Positions 38,521-47,064 of a stretch of 64,000 bases of DNA are shown here, in pieces; positions within the stretch are counted from its first letter, which is position 1, and each line of letters starts with the position of its first letter. The notes under the pieces are model-generated. The model saw only the letters and a list, made by a program, of their open reading frames with translations, was not told the origin of the DNA and ran no database searches. Source of the DNA: PALSA-1004 sp963804885 (GTDB lineage: Bacteria; Pseudomonadota; Gammaproteobacteria; Burkholderiales; SG8-41); assembly GCA_963804885.1 (NCBI GenBank), contig CAWDSF010000020.1:930001-994000 (forward strand), given 5' to 3'. The position numbers and the translations under genes are program-made.

Positions 38521-38898
38521 ATGAAAACTGACGCCGTTACGAATCACGCCGATATCGATATCCTGCGGCAACTCAACGCGGACTACATACGGTCGGTCCA
38601 GATGTCCGATGCCCGCCGGTTCGACGAGATACTGGCGGACGATTTCTTGAACAGCAATCCCGACGGCTCGCTCGTCGACCGCGCGCAATTCCTGGCGCAG
38701 ATAGCGCGGCCGGCGACGATCTCAAATCTCGAAGCGAACGACGTGCGCGTGAGGGTCATGGGCGACTTCGCCATCATCCATGCGCGCACGACGTATATGC
38801 ATGAAGGGGGACGCGCGGGAGCGGGCCGTTACACCGACATCTGGGCGCGTCGGGAAGGCCGCTGGCTCTGCGTAGCCGCCCAGGTTACCCGCAGCTGA
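38521..38898 (+). CDS. SnoaL-like / NTF2-superfamily protein (DUF4440 type)
   Basis: A 125-residue protein starting at ATG 38521 with GGAGG 8 bases upstream; an in-frame ATG at 38506 is less well placed. The cone-shaped NTF2-like fold is suggested by LRQLNADYIRSVQMSDARRFDEILADDFL, then VRVMGDFAIIHARTTY and RYTDIWARREGRWLCVAAQV. Such proteins bind or isomerise small hydrophobic molecules, or have no known activity. It is divergent from an ArsR regulator and is its likely target. Confidence 0.82.
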   Translation: MKTDAVTNHADIDILRQLNADYIRSVQMSDARRFDEILADDFLNSNPDGSLVDRAQFLAQIARPATISNLEANDVRVRVMGDFAIIHARTTYMHEGGRAGAGRYTDIWARREGRWLCVAAQVTRS

Positions 38899-38930
38899 GG
38901 CGCAGGCGGCGGGGAACGGACGTGAGTCCG

Positions 38931-39353
38931 TCAGCTAGTCAGGGCGATCCAGGTCGGGTCGTCCTGGTGCTCGCGTTCGAACTTCAGAAAATCGAAATAG
39001 CCGCAGCGCGATTCCGCGGGATAATCGCGGCAAAGGCCCGGCCGCGCTTCGTATACCGTGCACTGCCGCTTCCTGGTGTCGAAGAACATGCAGATCTTGC
39101 CGAACAGCTTGTCCTTCTGATGGCGCAGCGTGCGCACCTTTTCGTCGCGATCGAACTTGGTGAACCGGTCCTCGGCCTGCTGATAGTCGAGCTCGAAGTG
39201 CTTCGCCAGCCGCGCGACGTCGCGCTTGCCGACTTCGATCAAATCGTAGCTGCAGCAATAACCCGGACATTTCAGGCAGTCGTAGTGAACGCGTGGCTTG
39301 GCGGCGGCAGCGGATGCTTTGACGATGGGGATGACGCGATGCGGTTTTGACAT
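38931..39353 (-). CDS. YkgJ-family cysteine-cluster protein
   Basis: A 140-residue protein starting at ATG 39353. The Cys cluster is CLKCPGYCC near residue 27, with a second group CTVYEARPGLCRDYPAESRC near the end, the pattern of YkgJ (zinc- or iron-binding) proteins. The function of the family is not established. It stands alone between the SnoaL-like gene and the glt operon. Confidence 0.85.
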   Translation of the reverse strand: MSKPHRVIPIVKASAAAAKPRVHYDCLKCPGYCCSYDLIEVGKRDVARLAKHFELDYQQAEDRFTKFDRDEKVRTLRHQKDKLFGKICMFFDTRKRQCTVYEARPGLCRDYPAESRCGYFDFLKFEREHQDDPTWIALTS

Positions 39354-39466
39354 GACTTTCGATGGCGTGGTGAGGGCGTGCAAAGACTGAAAGCGCCCAC
39401 GAATTTTACGCCAAGCAGCGGCGCGATGAAATAGCGGCGGGGCAGTGCGCCCGGCGCGGCGCTTGC

Positions 39467-40213
39467 TTAGTGGTGCAGGATCTTCGACAGGAACTGCACC
39501 GCGCGGTCGGAACGCGGCTTGCCGAAGAAATCCGCCTTCAGCGCGTCTTCGACGATTTCGCCCTTGTCCATGAAAATCACGCGGTGCGCGACTTTGTTGG
39601 CAAACCCCATCTCGTGGGTCACCACCATCATGGTCATGCCTTCCTTGGCGAGCTCGACCATTACGTCGAGCACTTCGTTGATCATCTCGGGGTCGAGCGC
39701 GGAGGTCGGCTCGTCGAACAGCATCGCGATCGGGTCCATCGACAGCGCGCGCGCAATGGCGACGCGCTGCTGCTGGCCGCCGGAGAGCTGTCCCGGAAAC
39801 TTGTCCTTCTGCGCGATCAGGCCGACACGGTCGAGCAGTTTGAGCCCGCGCTCGACGGCCTCGTCCTTGGGGCGGCCCAGCACCTTGATCTGGCCGAGCG
39901 TCAGGTTTTCCGTGATCGACAGGTGGGGAAACAACTCGAAATTCTGGAACACCATGCCGATGCGCGAGCGCAGCTTGGAGAGATTGGTGTCCTTGGCTGT
40001 CAGCGAGACGCCATCGACGATGATATCGCCTTTTTGAAACGGCTCGAGCCCGTTGACGGTCTTGATGAGCGTGCTTTTACCGGACCCCGAGGGGCCGCAT
40101 ACCACGACCACCTCGCCCTTGGAGACGTGCGTCGTGCAGTCGGTCAGCACCTGGAAGCTGCCGTACCATTTGCTGACGTTCTTGATTTCGATCATTGCGG
40201 GCGTAGTGGACAT
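39467..40213 (-). CDS. gltL: Glutamate/aspartate ABC transporter ATP-binding protein
   Basis: A 248-residue polar amino acid transporter ATPase. Walker A GPSGSGKST, Q-loop VFQNFELFPHL, signature LSGGQQQRVAIARAL, Walker B AMLFDEPTSALDPE and VTHEMGFA are intact. It starts at ATG 40213 with GAGG upstream and is last in the gltIJKL order. It energises import by GltJK. Confidence 0.92.
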   Translation of the reverse strand: MSTTPAMIEIKNVSKWYGSFQVLTDCTTHVSKGEVVVVCGPSGSGKSTLIKTVNGLEPFQKGDIIVDGVSLTAKDTNLSKLRSRIGMVFQNFELFPHLSITENLTLGQIKVLGRPKDEAVERGLKLLDRVGLIAQKDKFPGQLSGGQQQRVAIARALSMDPIAMLFDEPTSALDPEMINEVLDVMVELAKEGMTMMVVTHEMGFANKVAHRVIFMDKGEIVEDALKADFFGKPRSDRAVQFLSKILHH

Positions 40214-40222
40214 TGCGGAACC

Positions 40223-40912
40223 TCAGCGGATGATGGCCATTTTGGCCTGCAGCTTCTTGACGACGAGGGAAAGCGAGAATGAGATGATGAAATACACCAC
40301 GGCGGCAAACGTGTACATCTCGATCAGGCGGTAGTCGCGGTTGGCGATTTTGGCGGCCGCGCCGAGAAAATCGGTGACCGAGATCACGTACACGAGCGAA
40401 GTGTCCTGAAAGAGGATGATGGTCTGCGTGAGCAATACCGGCGTCATGTTGCGAAACGCCTGCGGCAGCACGACGGTGCCCATGGTCTGCCAGTAATTCA
40501 AGCCGAGCGCCTGGCCGGCCGCGACCTGGCCGCGCGGTATCGACTGGATGCCGGCGCGCATGATTTCGCAGTAATACGCGGCTTCGAACAGCATGAACGT
40601 GATCACGCAGGAAAGGAATGCGCCGACCGCGACGGGCCGCGACGCGCCTATGATCCATGCGCCCACGTAAGGCATCAGGAAGTAAAACCAGAAAATTACC
40701 AGCACCAATGGCACCGAGCGAATTACGTTGACGTAGGCCCCGGCGACGAAGGACAGCGGGGCGAACCGTCCCATCCGCATCATGGCCAGTATCGTGCCGA
40801 ATATGATGCCCCCCGCCATCGCCAGCAAGGTCAGCGTGATGGTGAAGGTCATGCCCTCCTTGAAGAGGTAGGGCAGTGAGCGCTCGATGACGTCGAAATC
40901 GTAGCCGGCCAT
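40223..40912 (-). CDS. gltK: Glutamate/aspartate ABC transporter permease
   Basis: A 229-residue HisM-type permease with about five membrane segments. The EAA loop is EIMRAGIQSIPRGQVAAGQALG. I chose ATG 40912 (MAGYDFDVIERSLPYL), 4 bases after the gltJ stop, because an upstream in-frame start at 40984 would overlap gltJ. It forms the pore with GltJ. Confidence 0.92.
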   Translation of the reverse strand: MAGYDFDVIERSLPYLFKEGMTFTITLTLLAMAGGIIFGTILAMMRMGRFAPLSFVAGAYVNVIRSVPLVLVIFWFYFLMPYVGAWIIGASRPVAVGAFLSCVITFMLFEAAYYCEIMRAGIQSIPRGQVAAGQALGLNYWQTMGTVVLPQAFRNMTPVLLTQTIILFQDTSLVYVISVTDFLGAAAKIANRDYRLIEMYTFAAVVYFIISFSLSLVVKKLQAKMAIIR

Positions 40913-40916
40913 GAAT

Positions 40917-41678
40917 TCAGTGTCCGGGCGTGATCTGGGTGCTCGCGCTCGCAATGAAGCCCGGCACGCGGATCTTGTTTTCAAGCACGCGCATCAGCAG
41001 CACGATCACGAGATTCGTAATCAGGTAAATCACGGTCGCGGCGGAAAATGCCTCGAACACCTTGAACGAAAACTCCTGCATCGCGCGCGCGCGGCCGGTC
41101 AGCTCGAGGAGCCCTATCGTCAGCGCGACGGAGGAGTTCTTGATGATGTTGAGAAATTCGGAAGTCAGCGGCGGCATCACGATGCGGAACGCCATCGGCA
41201 GCAGCACGAAGCGATAGGTCTGCGGCAGAGTGAGGCCGATTGCGGTGCCCGCCATGCCCTGTCCGCGCGGCAGCGATTGGATGCCGGCCTTTACCTGCTC
41301 GGCCACGCGTACGGAGGTGTAGATGCCGAGACACAGCACCGCGGGTAGATACGACCCCCACGGCGGCGGCATTTGCTTGATCCAGTCGCCGAGCTGCTTG
41401 GGCAGCAGTTCGGGCAGCACGAAAAACCACAGGAACATCTGCACGAGCAGCGGGATATTGCGGAAAACTTCGACGTAGGCATTGCCCGCGCGCACGACCC
41501 ACGGCATGGGCGTGGTGCGCAGCGTGCCGACCACCGACCCGATCGAAAGGGCGAGCACCCAGGCGGCCAGCGCCGTGATCATCGTCCACACCAGGCCGCC
41601 GAGCAGATATTGGAGCCACGTGCCCGAACCGTCCGCGGCGGGCTGCATGAAAATGCTCCACTGCCAATCGTACTTCAA
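40917..41678 (-). CDS. gltJ: Glutamate/aspartate ABC transporter permease
   Basis: A 253-residue permease starting MKYDWQWSIF, with five or so membrane segments and the EAA loop RVAEQVKAGIQSLPRGQGMAGTAIG. The sequence closely follows the GltJ type of glutamate/aspartate systems (for example YVEVFRNIPLLVQMFLWFFV). It is separated from the receptor gene by a 66-base gap holding a hairpin. Confidence 0.92.
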   Translation of the reverse strand: MKYDWQWSIFMQPAADGSGTWLQYLLGGLVWTMITALAAWVLALSIGSVVGTLRTTPMPWVVRAGNAYVEVFRNIPLLVQMFLWFFVLPELLPKQLGDWIKQMPPPWGSYLPAVLCLGIYTSVRVAEQVKAGIQSLPRGQGMAGTAIGLTLPQTYRFVLLPMAFRIVMPPLTSEFLNIIKNSSVALTIGLLELTGRARAMQEFSFKVFEAFSAATVIYLITNLVIVLLMRVLENKIRVPGFIASASTQITPGH

Positions 41679-41702
41679 GCTTGACCTCCCGGAGGCAGAA
41701 AC

Positions 41703-41729
41703 AAAACGGGGGACTCCCCAGTCCCCCGT
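41703..41729 (-). terminator. Attenuator hairpin between gltI and gltJ
   Basis: Perfect 10-bp arms at 41706-41715 and 41720-41729 with a 4-base loop; on the (-) strand the hairpin is followed by TTTTGT. Such hairpins let most transcripts stop after the receptor gene, or protect its 3' end, so that more receptor than permease is made. Confidence 0.7.
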
Positions 41730-41744
41730 GTCATGCGCGTTAAG

Positions 41745-42653
41745 TTACTTGTAGACGGTGGGATCGCCCGAGGAAGTGGGATTTGCAATCAGGTTCTTGA
41801 ATTGCGCCGACATCGGGACGTTGTAGTTGATGCCTTTTGGCGGTACCGGCGAAGTGAACCACTTGGCGTAAATCTTGTTGATCTCGCCGCTCTTGTAGAC
41901 CGCGGTCATCGCATCGTCGGCGACTTTTTTGAACGCCGCATCGTCCTTGTGCATCATGATGCCGTACGGCTCGGGCAGCGACAGTGCATCGGACGAAATC
42001 ACATAGTCGGACGGATTGCTGGCCTGCGCCACCAGCGTATAGAGCAGAATATCGTCCATCACGAACGCCACCGCGCGTCCGGTTTCGACCATTTGAAACG
42101 CTTCGGGATGGCCGTTCGCCGGGATGATGTTCATGCCCATGTTCTTGGCGGTATTGAGTTCGGTCGCCTGCTTGATGTTGGTGGTGCCCGAAGTCGATAC
42201 GATCGTCTTGCCCTTGAGATCGTCGACCGACTTGATGCCGGCCGATTTCTTGGTCACGTAACGGTTCGCGGTCAGGAAATGCGTGATGGTGAAGCCGACC
42301 TGCTTCTGACGCTCGATGTTATTGGTGGTCGAGCCGCACTCGAGGTCGACCGTGCCGTTGGCGATCAGCGGGATGCGGTTCGCTGACGTCACCAGCTGAT
42401 ACTTGACCTGGAGATTGGGCATTTTCAGATTGGCTTTGACCGCATCGACGATCTTCGCGCACAAGTCCATCGCGAACCCGATGGGCTGCTGCTTGTCATC
42501 GTAATAGGAGAAAGGTATCGACGCATCGCGATGGCCGATCGTAATGAAGCCGTTGTCCTTGATTTTTTTCAGCGTGCCGTCCTGCGCGATGGCGGGTGCG
42601 ACGCACAACGCGCATGCGGTGAAGGCGAGTAACATTTTGGAAATACGGTTCAT
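41745..42653 (-). CDS. gltI: Glutamate/aspartate ABC transporter periplasmic binding protein
   Basis: A 302-residue receptor of the polar amino acid family (SBP family 3). It starts at ATG 42653 with GGAGAAAC upstream. A Sec signal (MNRISKMLLAFTACALCVAPAIA) is followed by TLKKIKDNGFITIGHRDASIPFSY, DLECGSTTNNIERQKQV and FVMDDILLYTLVA, all characteristic of GltI. It binds glutamate and aspartate. Neighbouring aspartase and aspartate racemase genes support an acidic amino acid substrate. Confidence 0.93.
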   Translation of the reverse strand: MNRISKMLLAFTACALCVAPAIAQDGTLKKIKDNGFITIGHRDASIPFSYYDDKQQPIGFAMDLCAKIVDAVKANLKMPNLQVKYQLVTSANRIPLIANGTVDLECGSTTNNIERQKQVGFTITHFLTANRYVTKKSAGIKSVDDLKGKTIVSTSGTTNIKQATELNTAKNMGMNIIPANGHPEAFQMVETGRAVAFVMDDILLYTLVAQASNPSDYVISSDALSLPEPYGIMMHKDDAAFKKVADDAMTAVYKSGEINKIYAKWFTSPVPPKGINYNVPMSAQFKNLIANPTSSGDPTVYK

Positions 42654-43013
42654 GTGTTTCTCCACATTGTCTGATTTTGTGACGGAGTTTTATCAATGCA
42701 ATCAGGCGATTTACGCATTGAGGAACACAATCTAGCCGAACGGTTTGGGCTTGTCCAGCACTGTCGCCTGAGCGCCGGCGCCCCGCATCGGGTGCTGGTC
42801 AGCAATCGCCATGCCGTTGGCCGCGCAAGGTAAAGCCATGATTCGTATGGGAGTCAAAACGATCGAATGACTGATGGCCAGACCCTGGTGCAACGCGCGC
42901 CCGCTGCTGGTGCGGCGCTGGAATCGGGCACAGACTTGCCGGCCGTGCCGCCGGCTTTCATATTGAATACTGTCTGAAGACTGTCGAAGACATTAACAAC
43001 CTGGAGATTCGCG
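42654..43013. other. Divergent intergenic region between gltI and aspA
   Basis: No gene is supported. The region must contain the promoters of both gltI (-) and aspA (+). On the (-) strand TTGCAT and CAAAAT, 16 bases apart, lie shortly before gltI and are a weak promoter candidate. A ribosome-site-like AACCTGGAG precedes aspA. Confidence 0.35.
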
Positions 43014-44414
43014 ATGGCTTTCCCGCCCACCCGCATCGAACACGATCTGCTTGGCGACCGCACCGTCCCGGGCGATGCGTATTACGGCGTGCACACGTTG
43101 CGCGCGCTCGAAAACTTCGAGATTACCGGCACGCCGATATCGATTTATCCGGACCTGGTGGTAGCGCTCGCCTGCATCAAGCAGGCCGCGGCCCTGACCA
43201 ACAACGAGCTGCAACTGCTGGACGACGAGAAGACCAATGCAATCGTCAAAGCATGCGAGGAAATCCGCGAAGGCCGGCTGCTCGATGAATTCGTGGTCGA
43301 CGTCATCCAGGGCGGCGCGGGCACGTCGACCAATATGAATGCCAATGAAGTCGTGGCCAACCGCGCGCTCGAACTGCTCGGGCACCACAAAGGCGAATAC
43401 AAATATCTGCATCCGCTCGACCACGTGAACATGAGCCAGAGCACCAACGACGTCTATCCGACGGCGGTCAAGCTCGCGCTGCACTTCAGCATCGAGCGGC
43501 TGGTGGCGGCGATGGCGGAGCTGCGAGCGGCGTTCGAGATGAAAGCGCAGGAATTCGCGCAGGTGCTCAAAATGGGCCGCACGCAGCTGCAGGACGCGGT
43601 GCCGATGACTCTTGGCCAGGAATTTTCCACGTACGCGGTGATGCTCGGCGAGGACGAGCAGCGCCTGCGCGAAGCGTGCCTGTTGATTCACGAAATCAAT
43701 CTCGGCGCGACCGCGATCGGCACGGGCATCACCGCGCATCCCCATTACGCGCGCATCGTGTGCGGCAAATTGTCGGACATCACCGGCATCAAGTTGGAGA
43801 CCGCGGGCAATCTCGTCGAAGCGACCCAGGATTGCGGCGCGTTCGTGCAGGTGTCCGGCGTGTTGAAGCGCGTCGCGGTGAAGCTCTCCAAAAGCTGCAA
43901 CGATTTGCGCCTCTTGTCGTCGGGGCCGCGCGCGGGCCTGGGCGAGATCAACCTGCCGCCGATGCAGGCGGGTTCCTCCATCATGCCGGGGAAGGTCAAT
44001 CCCGTGATCCCCGAAGTCGTCAACCAGATCGCATTCGAGGTCATCGGCAACGACGTCACGGTGAGTTTCGCCGCGGAGGCGGGGCAACTGCAGTTGAATG
44101 CATTCGAGCCGGTGATCGCGCACAGCCTGTTCAAAAGTCTCAAGCATTTGCGCAACGGCTGCACCACGCTGGCCATGCGCTGCGTCAAGGGCATCACCGC
44201 CAACACCGATCACTTGCGCCGATCCGTCGAGCACTCGATCGGCATAGTCACCGCGCTGAATCCGCATATTGGCTATGCCAACGCGACTGCAGTGGCGCAG
44301 GAGGCGCTGGCGAGCGGCAAAAGCGTATACGCGCTGGTGCTGGAAAAGAAGCTGCTCTCCAAAGAACGGCTCGACGACCTGTTGCGCCCGGAGAATCTGA
44401 CGCAGCCGAGATAG
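43014..44414 (+). CDS. aspA: Aspartate ammonia-lyase
   Basis: A 466-residue fumarase/aspartase-superfamily enzyme that converts L-aspartate to fumarate and ammonia. It has the substrate-binding blocks GAGTSTNMNANEV and HPLDHVNMSQSTND, the TQLQDAVPMTLGQEF block and the signature GSSIMPGKVNPVIPE with the catalytic Ser. Length and the start MAFPPTRIEHDLLGDRTVP match bacterial aspartases over fumarases. Divergent placement from gltIJKL makes a compact acidic amino acid uptake and deamination unit feeding the TCA cycle. Confidence 0.93.
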   Translation: MAFPPTRIEHDLLGDRTVPGDAYYGVHTLRALENFEITGTPISIYPDLVVALACIKQAAALTNNELQLLDDEKTNAIVKACEEIREGRLLDEFVVDVIQGGAGTSTNMNANEVVANRALELLGHHKGEYKYLHPLDHVNMSQSTNDVYPTAVKLALHFSIERLVAAMAELRAAFEMKAQEFAQVLKMGRTQLQDAVPMTLGQEFSTYAVMLGEDEQRLREACLLIHEINLGATAIGTGITAHPHYARIVCGKLSDITGIKLETAGNLVEATQDCGAFVQVSGVLKRVAVKLSKSCNDLRLLSSGPRAGLGEINLPPMQAGSSIMPGKVNPVIPEVVNQIAFEVIGNDVTVSFAAEAGQLQLNAFEPVIAHSLFKSLKHLRNGCTTLAMRCVKGITANTDHLRRSVEHSIGIVTALNPHIGYANATAVAQEALASGKSVYALVLEKKLLSKERLDDLLRPENLTQPR

Positions 44415-44420
44415 TTTTAG

Positions 44421-44479
44421 GATTGAGGATAGTGGATTGAGTTTCGCTGTGCTTTAAAACTTTTTCTCAATCCTCAATC
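44421..44479. repeat. Inverted-repeat cluster between converging aspA and racemase genes
   Basis: GATTGAGGA (44421-44429) pairs with TCCTCAATC (44471-44479) and GGATTGAG (44434-44441) pairs with CTCAATCC (44466-44473), giving overlapping alternative hairpins, with a T-run in the loop. It probably ends both transcripts. Its repeated GATTGAGGA units resemble in style the GGATGAA units at 34657-34729. Confidence 0.5.
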
Positions 44480-44487
44480 GTCGCTCC

Positions 44488-45195
44488 TCAAGCCTGATTT
44501 TCCTTCCACCACTGCACGCACGCCTTCGCAAGCGCGCGGGTTGCGTCGACGCATTGCGCGGATAGTTGAAGCGGCAGGCGGTCGAGCACCACCGGCGTCT
44601 CGGTGCATGCGAGGATAATGCCATGCGCGCCGCCGGCGATGACCTTCTCCACCGCGGTGGTGAGCAGCGCGCCCGCCGCCTCGAGCTCGTTGCGTTTGAC
44701 GTGAACGATCGCGGGCAGGACGAGTTCGTCGATCTCGCTATCGGTGTTGGTCACGTGTTTGTATCCGTGCGCCGCCAATCGTTCCTGGAAAAATCCGGCG
44801 GCGAGCGTGCCCTTGGTCGCGATCAGGCCGACGGTTTTGCCGGCAATATGACGCGATTCCAGTTCGGCGAGCGCGGCATCCGCGATATGAAGTATCGGCA
44901 GCCCGCCTGCGCGCACCATGTCGTCGTACCAGTAGTGCGCCGTATTACACGGAATCGCCAGCGCGACCGCGCCGGCTGCCTTCAGCGTGCGCACGCCAGC
45001 GAGCAGCGCGGGCAGCGGCGATTCACCATCGCCCGTGATGGCCGACGGCCGGTCGGGGATTTGCGGCACCGACCACGCGATGACCGGCAGGTGATCTTCG
45101 TCGCGCGCGGCCGGCGTCTCTTCGATCAGCTTGCGCAAAAAATCCACCGTAGCGAGCGGGCCCATGCCGCCCAGCACGCCGAGCACGGGTTTCAT
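44488..45195 (-). CDS. Aspartate/glutamate racemase family protein
   Basis: A 235-residue cofactor-independent racemase. The two catalytic Cys positions are seen in IPCNTAHYWYDD and GIILACTETPV; the start MKPVLGVLGGMGPLATVDFL is the family hallmark. I chose ATG 45195; an in-frame extension to 45246 or 45249 runs into the adjacent inverted-repeat element. Between aspartase and the glutamate/aspartate importer, interconversion of D- and L-aspartate is the likely role. Confidence 0.9.
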   Translation of the reverse strand: MKPVLGVLGGMGPLATVDFLRKLIEETPAARDEDHLPVIAWSVPQIPDRPSAITGDGESPLPALLAGVRTLKAAGAVALAIPCNTAHYWYDDMVRAGGLPILHIADAALAELESRHIAGKTVGLIATKGTLAAGFFQERLAAHGYKHVTNTDSEIDELVLPAIVHVKRNELEAAGALLTTAVEKVIAGGAHGIILACTETPVVLDRLPLQLSAQCVDATRALAKACVQWWKENQA

Positions 45196-45232
45196 GTGGT
45201 CTGCGGATTCGTTGTCATATGCGTTATATTTT

Positions 45233-45498
45233 AGAGTCTGTCTCATCAATATCCACGTGATGCGTTGTCGTCAGAAATGTCGAGGGCAAGGCGCCCGGCG
45301 AAGGCAATAGTCACTCTATTGCCAAGACGAGCAACGCTGCAATCGGCTTTTCTGGCGGCAACCCTTCGGGACGGGGCCATTTTCGCCCATTTCGGTGTCG
45401 GCCTCCTTTGCAATATTGACATATTGCTGTAGTCGTTCTCCTAGAACTGGACGAAAATGACCGCCGTCGCACACGCGGATATTGATGAGACAGACTCT
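45233..45498. mobile_element. MITE-like element with 22-bp perfect terminal inverted repeats
   Basis: The first 22 bases (45233-45254, AGAGTCTGTCTCATCAATAT...) are the exact reverse complement of 45477-45498, and the match continues imperfectly inward for a few bases. The 266-base element has no transposase or other credible gene but contains an internal hairpin (GGCAATAG at 45303-45310, CTATTGCC at 45316-45323). I see no clear target-site duplication. Each end reads outward as TTG ATG AGA CAG ACT CT, in frame with the adjacent gene on both sides. It could be a non-autonomous transposon derivative or a structured RNA or regulatory repeat. Confidence 0.65.
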
Positions 45499-45517
45499 CG
45501 AATGGGAGGGTAGCGGC

Positions 45518-46129
45518 ATGCCCAGCATTTACGCTCTGAAGCCTGCGTTTCAAAGTTATTTGCGCCCGCTCGTGCGCGTGCTGGCGGCGGCCGGCATCAC
45601 GGCGAACCAGATTACGGTGCTCGCGCTCGTACTGAGTTGCGTCGTCGGCCTGCTCGTCGCCGTGTATCCGCACGAGCAGTGGCCGTTGCTGCTCGTTCCG
45701 CTGGTCCTGTTCAAGCGCATGGCGCTCAATGCGATCGACGGCATGCTGGCGCGCGAGCATGGGATGAAATCGGCGCTCGGCGGATTTCTGAACGAGCTCG
45801 CCGACGTAATTTCCGATGCTGCGATCTATCTTCCGTTTGCCTTGCTGCCCGGCGTGGCGCCGGCGCCGGTCGTGATCTTCGTGGTCCTCGCCGTGACGAG
45901 CGAAATGACGGGCGTCGTCGCCCAGTCGCTCGGCGCCAGCCGCCGCTATGACGGCCCGATGGGTAAAAGCGACCGCGCATTCGTATTCGGCGCGCTCGCG
46001 CTGGTGCTCGGAGTCGGGGTCGAAGCGGGGCGCTGGGTGGATTATCTGATGGCAGCGCTTGCGGTACTCACGGCCGTCACGATCGTCAATCGCCTGCGCA
46101 ACGGCTTGAAGGAACTCGCCGCCAAATGA
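45518..46129 (+). CDS. CDP-alcohol phosphatidyltransferase family protein (YnbA-like)
   Basis: A 203-residue inner-membrane enzyme starting at ATG 45518 with GGGAGGG upstream. The CDP-alcohol phosphotransferase motif is NAIDGMLAREHGMKS followed by LGGFLNELADVISD. Against the usual D-xx-DG-xx-AR-x8-G-x3-D-x3-D, the first and third Asp are Asn here. The family joins a CDP-diacylglycerol to an alcohol to make a phospholipid. It overlaps the CdsA-like gene by 4 bases and an acyltransferase follows, an order like the poorly characterised ynb operon of enterobacteria. Confidence 0.85.
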   Translation: MPSIYALKPAFQSYLRPLVRVLAAAGITANQITVLALVLSCVVGLLVAVYPHEQWPLLLVPLVLFKRMALNAIDGMLAREHGMKSALGGFLNELADVISDAAIYLPFALLPGVAPAPVVIFVVLAVTSEMTGVVAQSLGASRRYDGPMGKSDRAFVFGALALVLGVGVEAGRWVDYLMAALAVLTAVTIVNRLRNGLKELAAK

Positions 46130-47064
46130 AATTCCATCTGCCGCCGCAGGTCATGTACGCGCTGATCGGCGCGTTTGCGCTGCTGATAATCGCGAGCATC
46201 GTCGCCATGTTGCTCGCGCACCTGAATCCCCAGCGCGATTACACCGAACTGCGGCTGCGGCTGAAAACGTGGTGGCTGATCATCGGCGTGTTCTGCTTCG
46301 CGGTCGCGTTCGACAACGACGTCTCGCTGGTGGTGTTTGCGTTCGTGAGCTTTCTCGCATTCAAGGAATACCTGTCGCTGATTCCGACCCGGCGCGCCGA
46401 TCATCGCGTGTTGTTCTGGGCCTACCTGTCGATTCCGATTCAGTACTACTGGATCAGCATCGAGTGGTATGGGATGTTCATCATTTTCATCCCGGTGTTC
46501 GTGTTCCTGTTTTTGCCGATGCGCATGGTGTTGATCGGCGAGACCCAGGGCTTTCTGCGCGCCGCCGGCACCGTGCACTGGGGGCTGATGACCACGGTGT
46601 TCAGCCTGAGCCACATGGCGTACCTGCTCGCGCTGCCCGCTGCGGGCAATCCGGCGGGCGGCGGCGACGCGCTGCTCTTCTACCTCGTATTCCTCACCCA
46701 GATCAACGATGTCGCGCAATACGTTTGGGGCAAGTTGTTCGGGCGCCATAAGGTCTCGCCGACCGTGAGCCCCAACAAGACGTTCGAGGGGCTCGTCGGC
46801 GGGGTCGCGACGACCGTCGTGCTGGCCGTCGTGCTCGCGCCCTGGCTGACGCCGTTCACACGCTATGAATCGGTCGCGGCGGGCCTGCTGATCGGCGTAT
46901 TCGGCTTCATAGGCGACGTGACGATCTCGGCGATAAAACGCGACATCGGCGTGAAAGACAGCGGTACGCTGCTGCCCGGGCACGGCGGCATCCTCGACCG
47001 GCTCGACAGCCTCACGTGCACCGCGCCGCTGTTCTTTCATTTCGTCCGCTACCTGCATTATTAA
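46126..47064 (+). CDS. cdsA: Phosphatidate cytidylyltransferase family protein (CdsA-like)
   Basis: A 312-residue polytopic membrane protein of about eight segments. The family signature is complete near the C-terminus: SAIKRDIGVKDSGTLLPGHG followed by GILDRLDS. It makes CDP-diacylglycerol from phosphatidate and CTP. It is probably an accessory, not the housekeeping, CdsA, because it is coupled (ATGA overlap) to the variant CDP-alcohol phosphotransferase and not to ispU/dxr-type genes. Its stop overlaps the next start (TAATG). Confidence 0.88.
   Translation: MKFHLPPQVMYALIGAFALLIIASIVAMLLAHLNPQRDYTELRLRLKTWWLIIGVFCFAVAFDNDVSLVVFAFVSFLAFKEYLSLIPTRRADHRVLFWAYLSIPIQYYWISIEWYGMFIIFIPVFVFLFLPMRMVLIGETQGFLRAAGTVHWGLMTTVFSLSHMAYLLALPAAGNPAGGGDALLFYLVFLTQINDVAQYVWGKLFGRHKVSPTVSPNKTFEGLVGGVATTVVLAVVLAPWLTPFTRYESVAAGLLIGVFGFIGDVTISAIKRDIGVKDSGTLLPGHGGILDRLDSLTCTAPLFFHFVRYLHY

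Noticed and set aside
42654..43013. Possible small RNA or tRNA in the gltI-aspA gap
   Set aside because: No cloverleaf, no terminator hairpin and no conserved box could be found; it is a normal divergent promoter region.
42993..44267. 424-codon - strand frame opposite aspA
   Set aside because: aspA has its complete signature on +; the antisense protein has no family resemblance.
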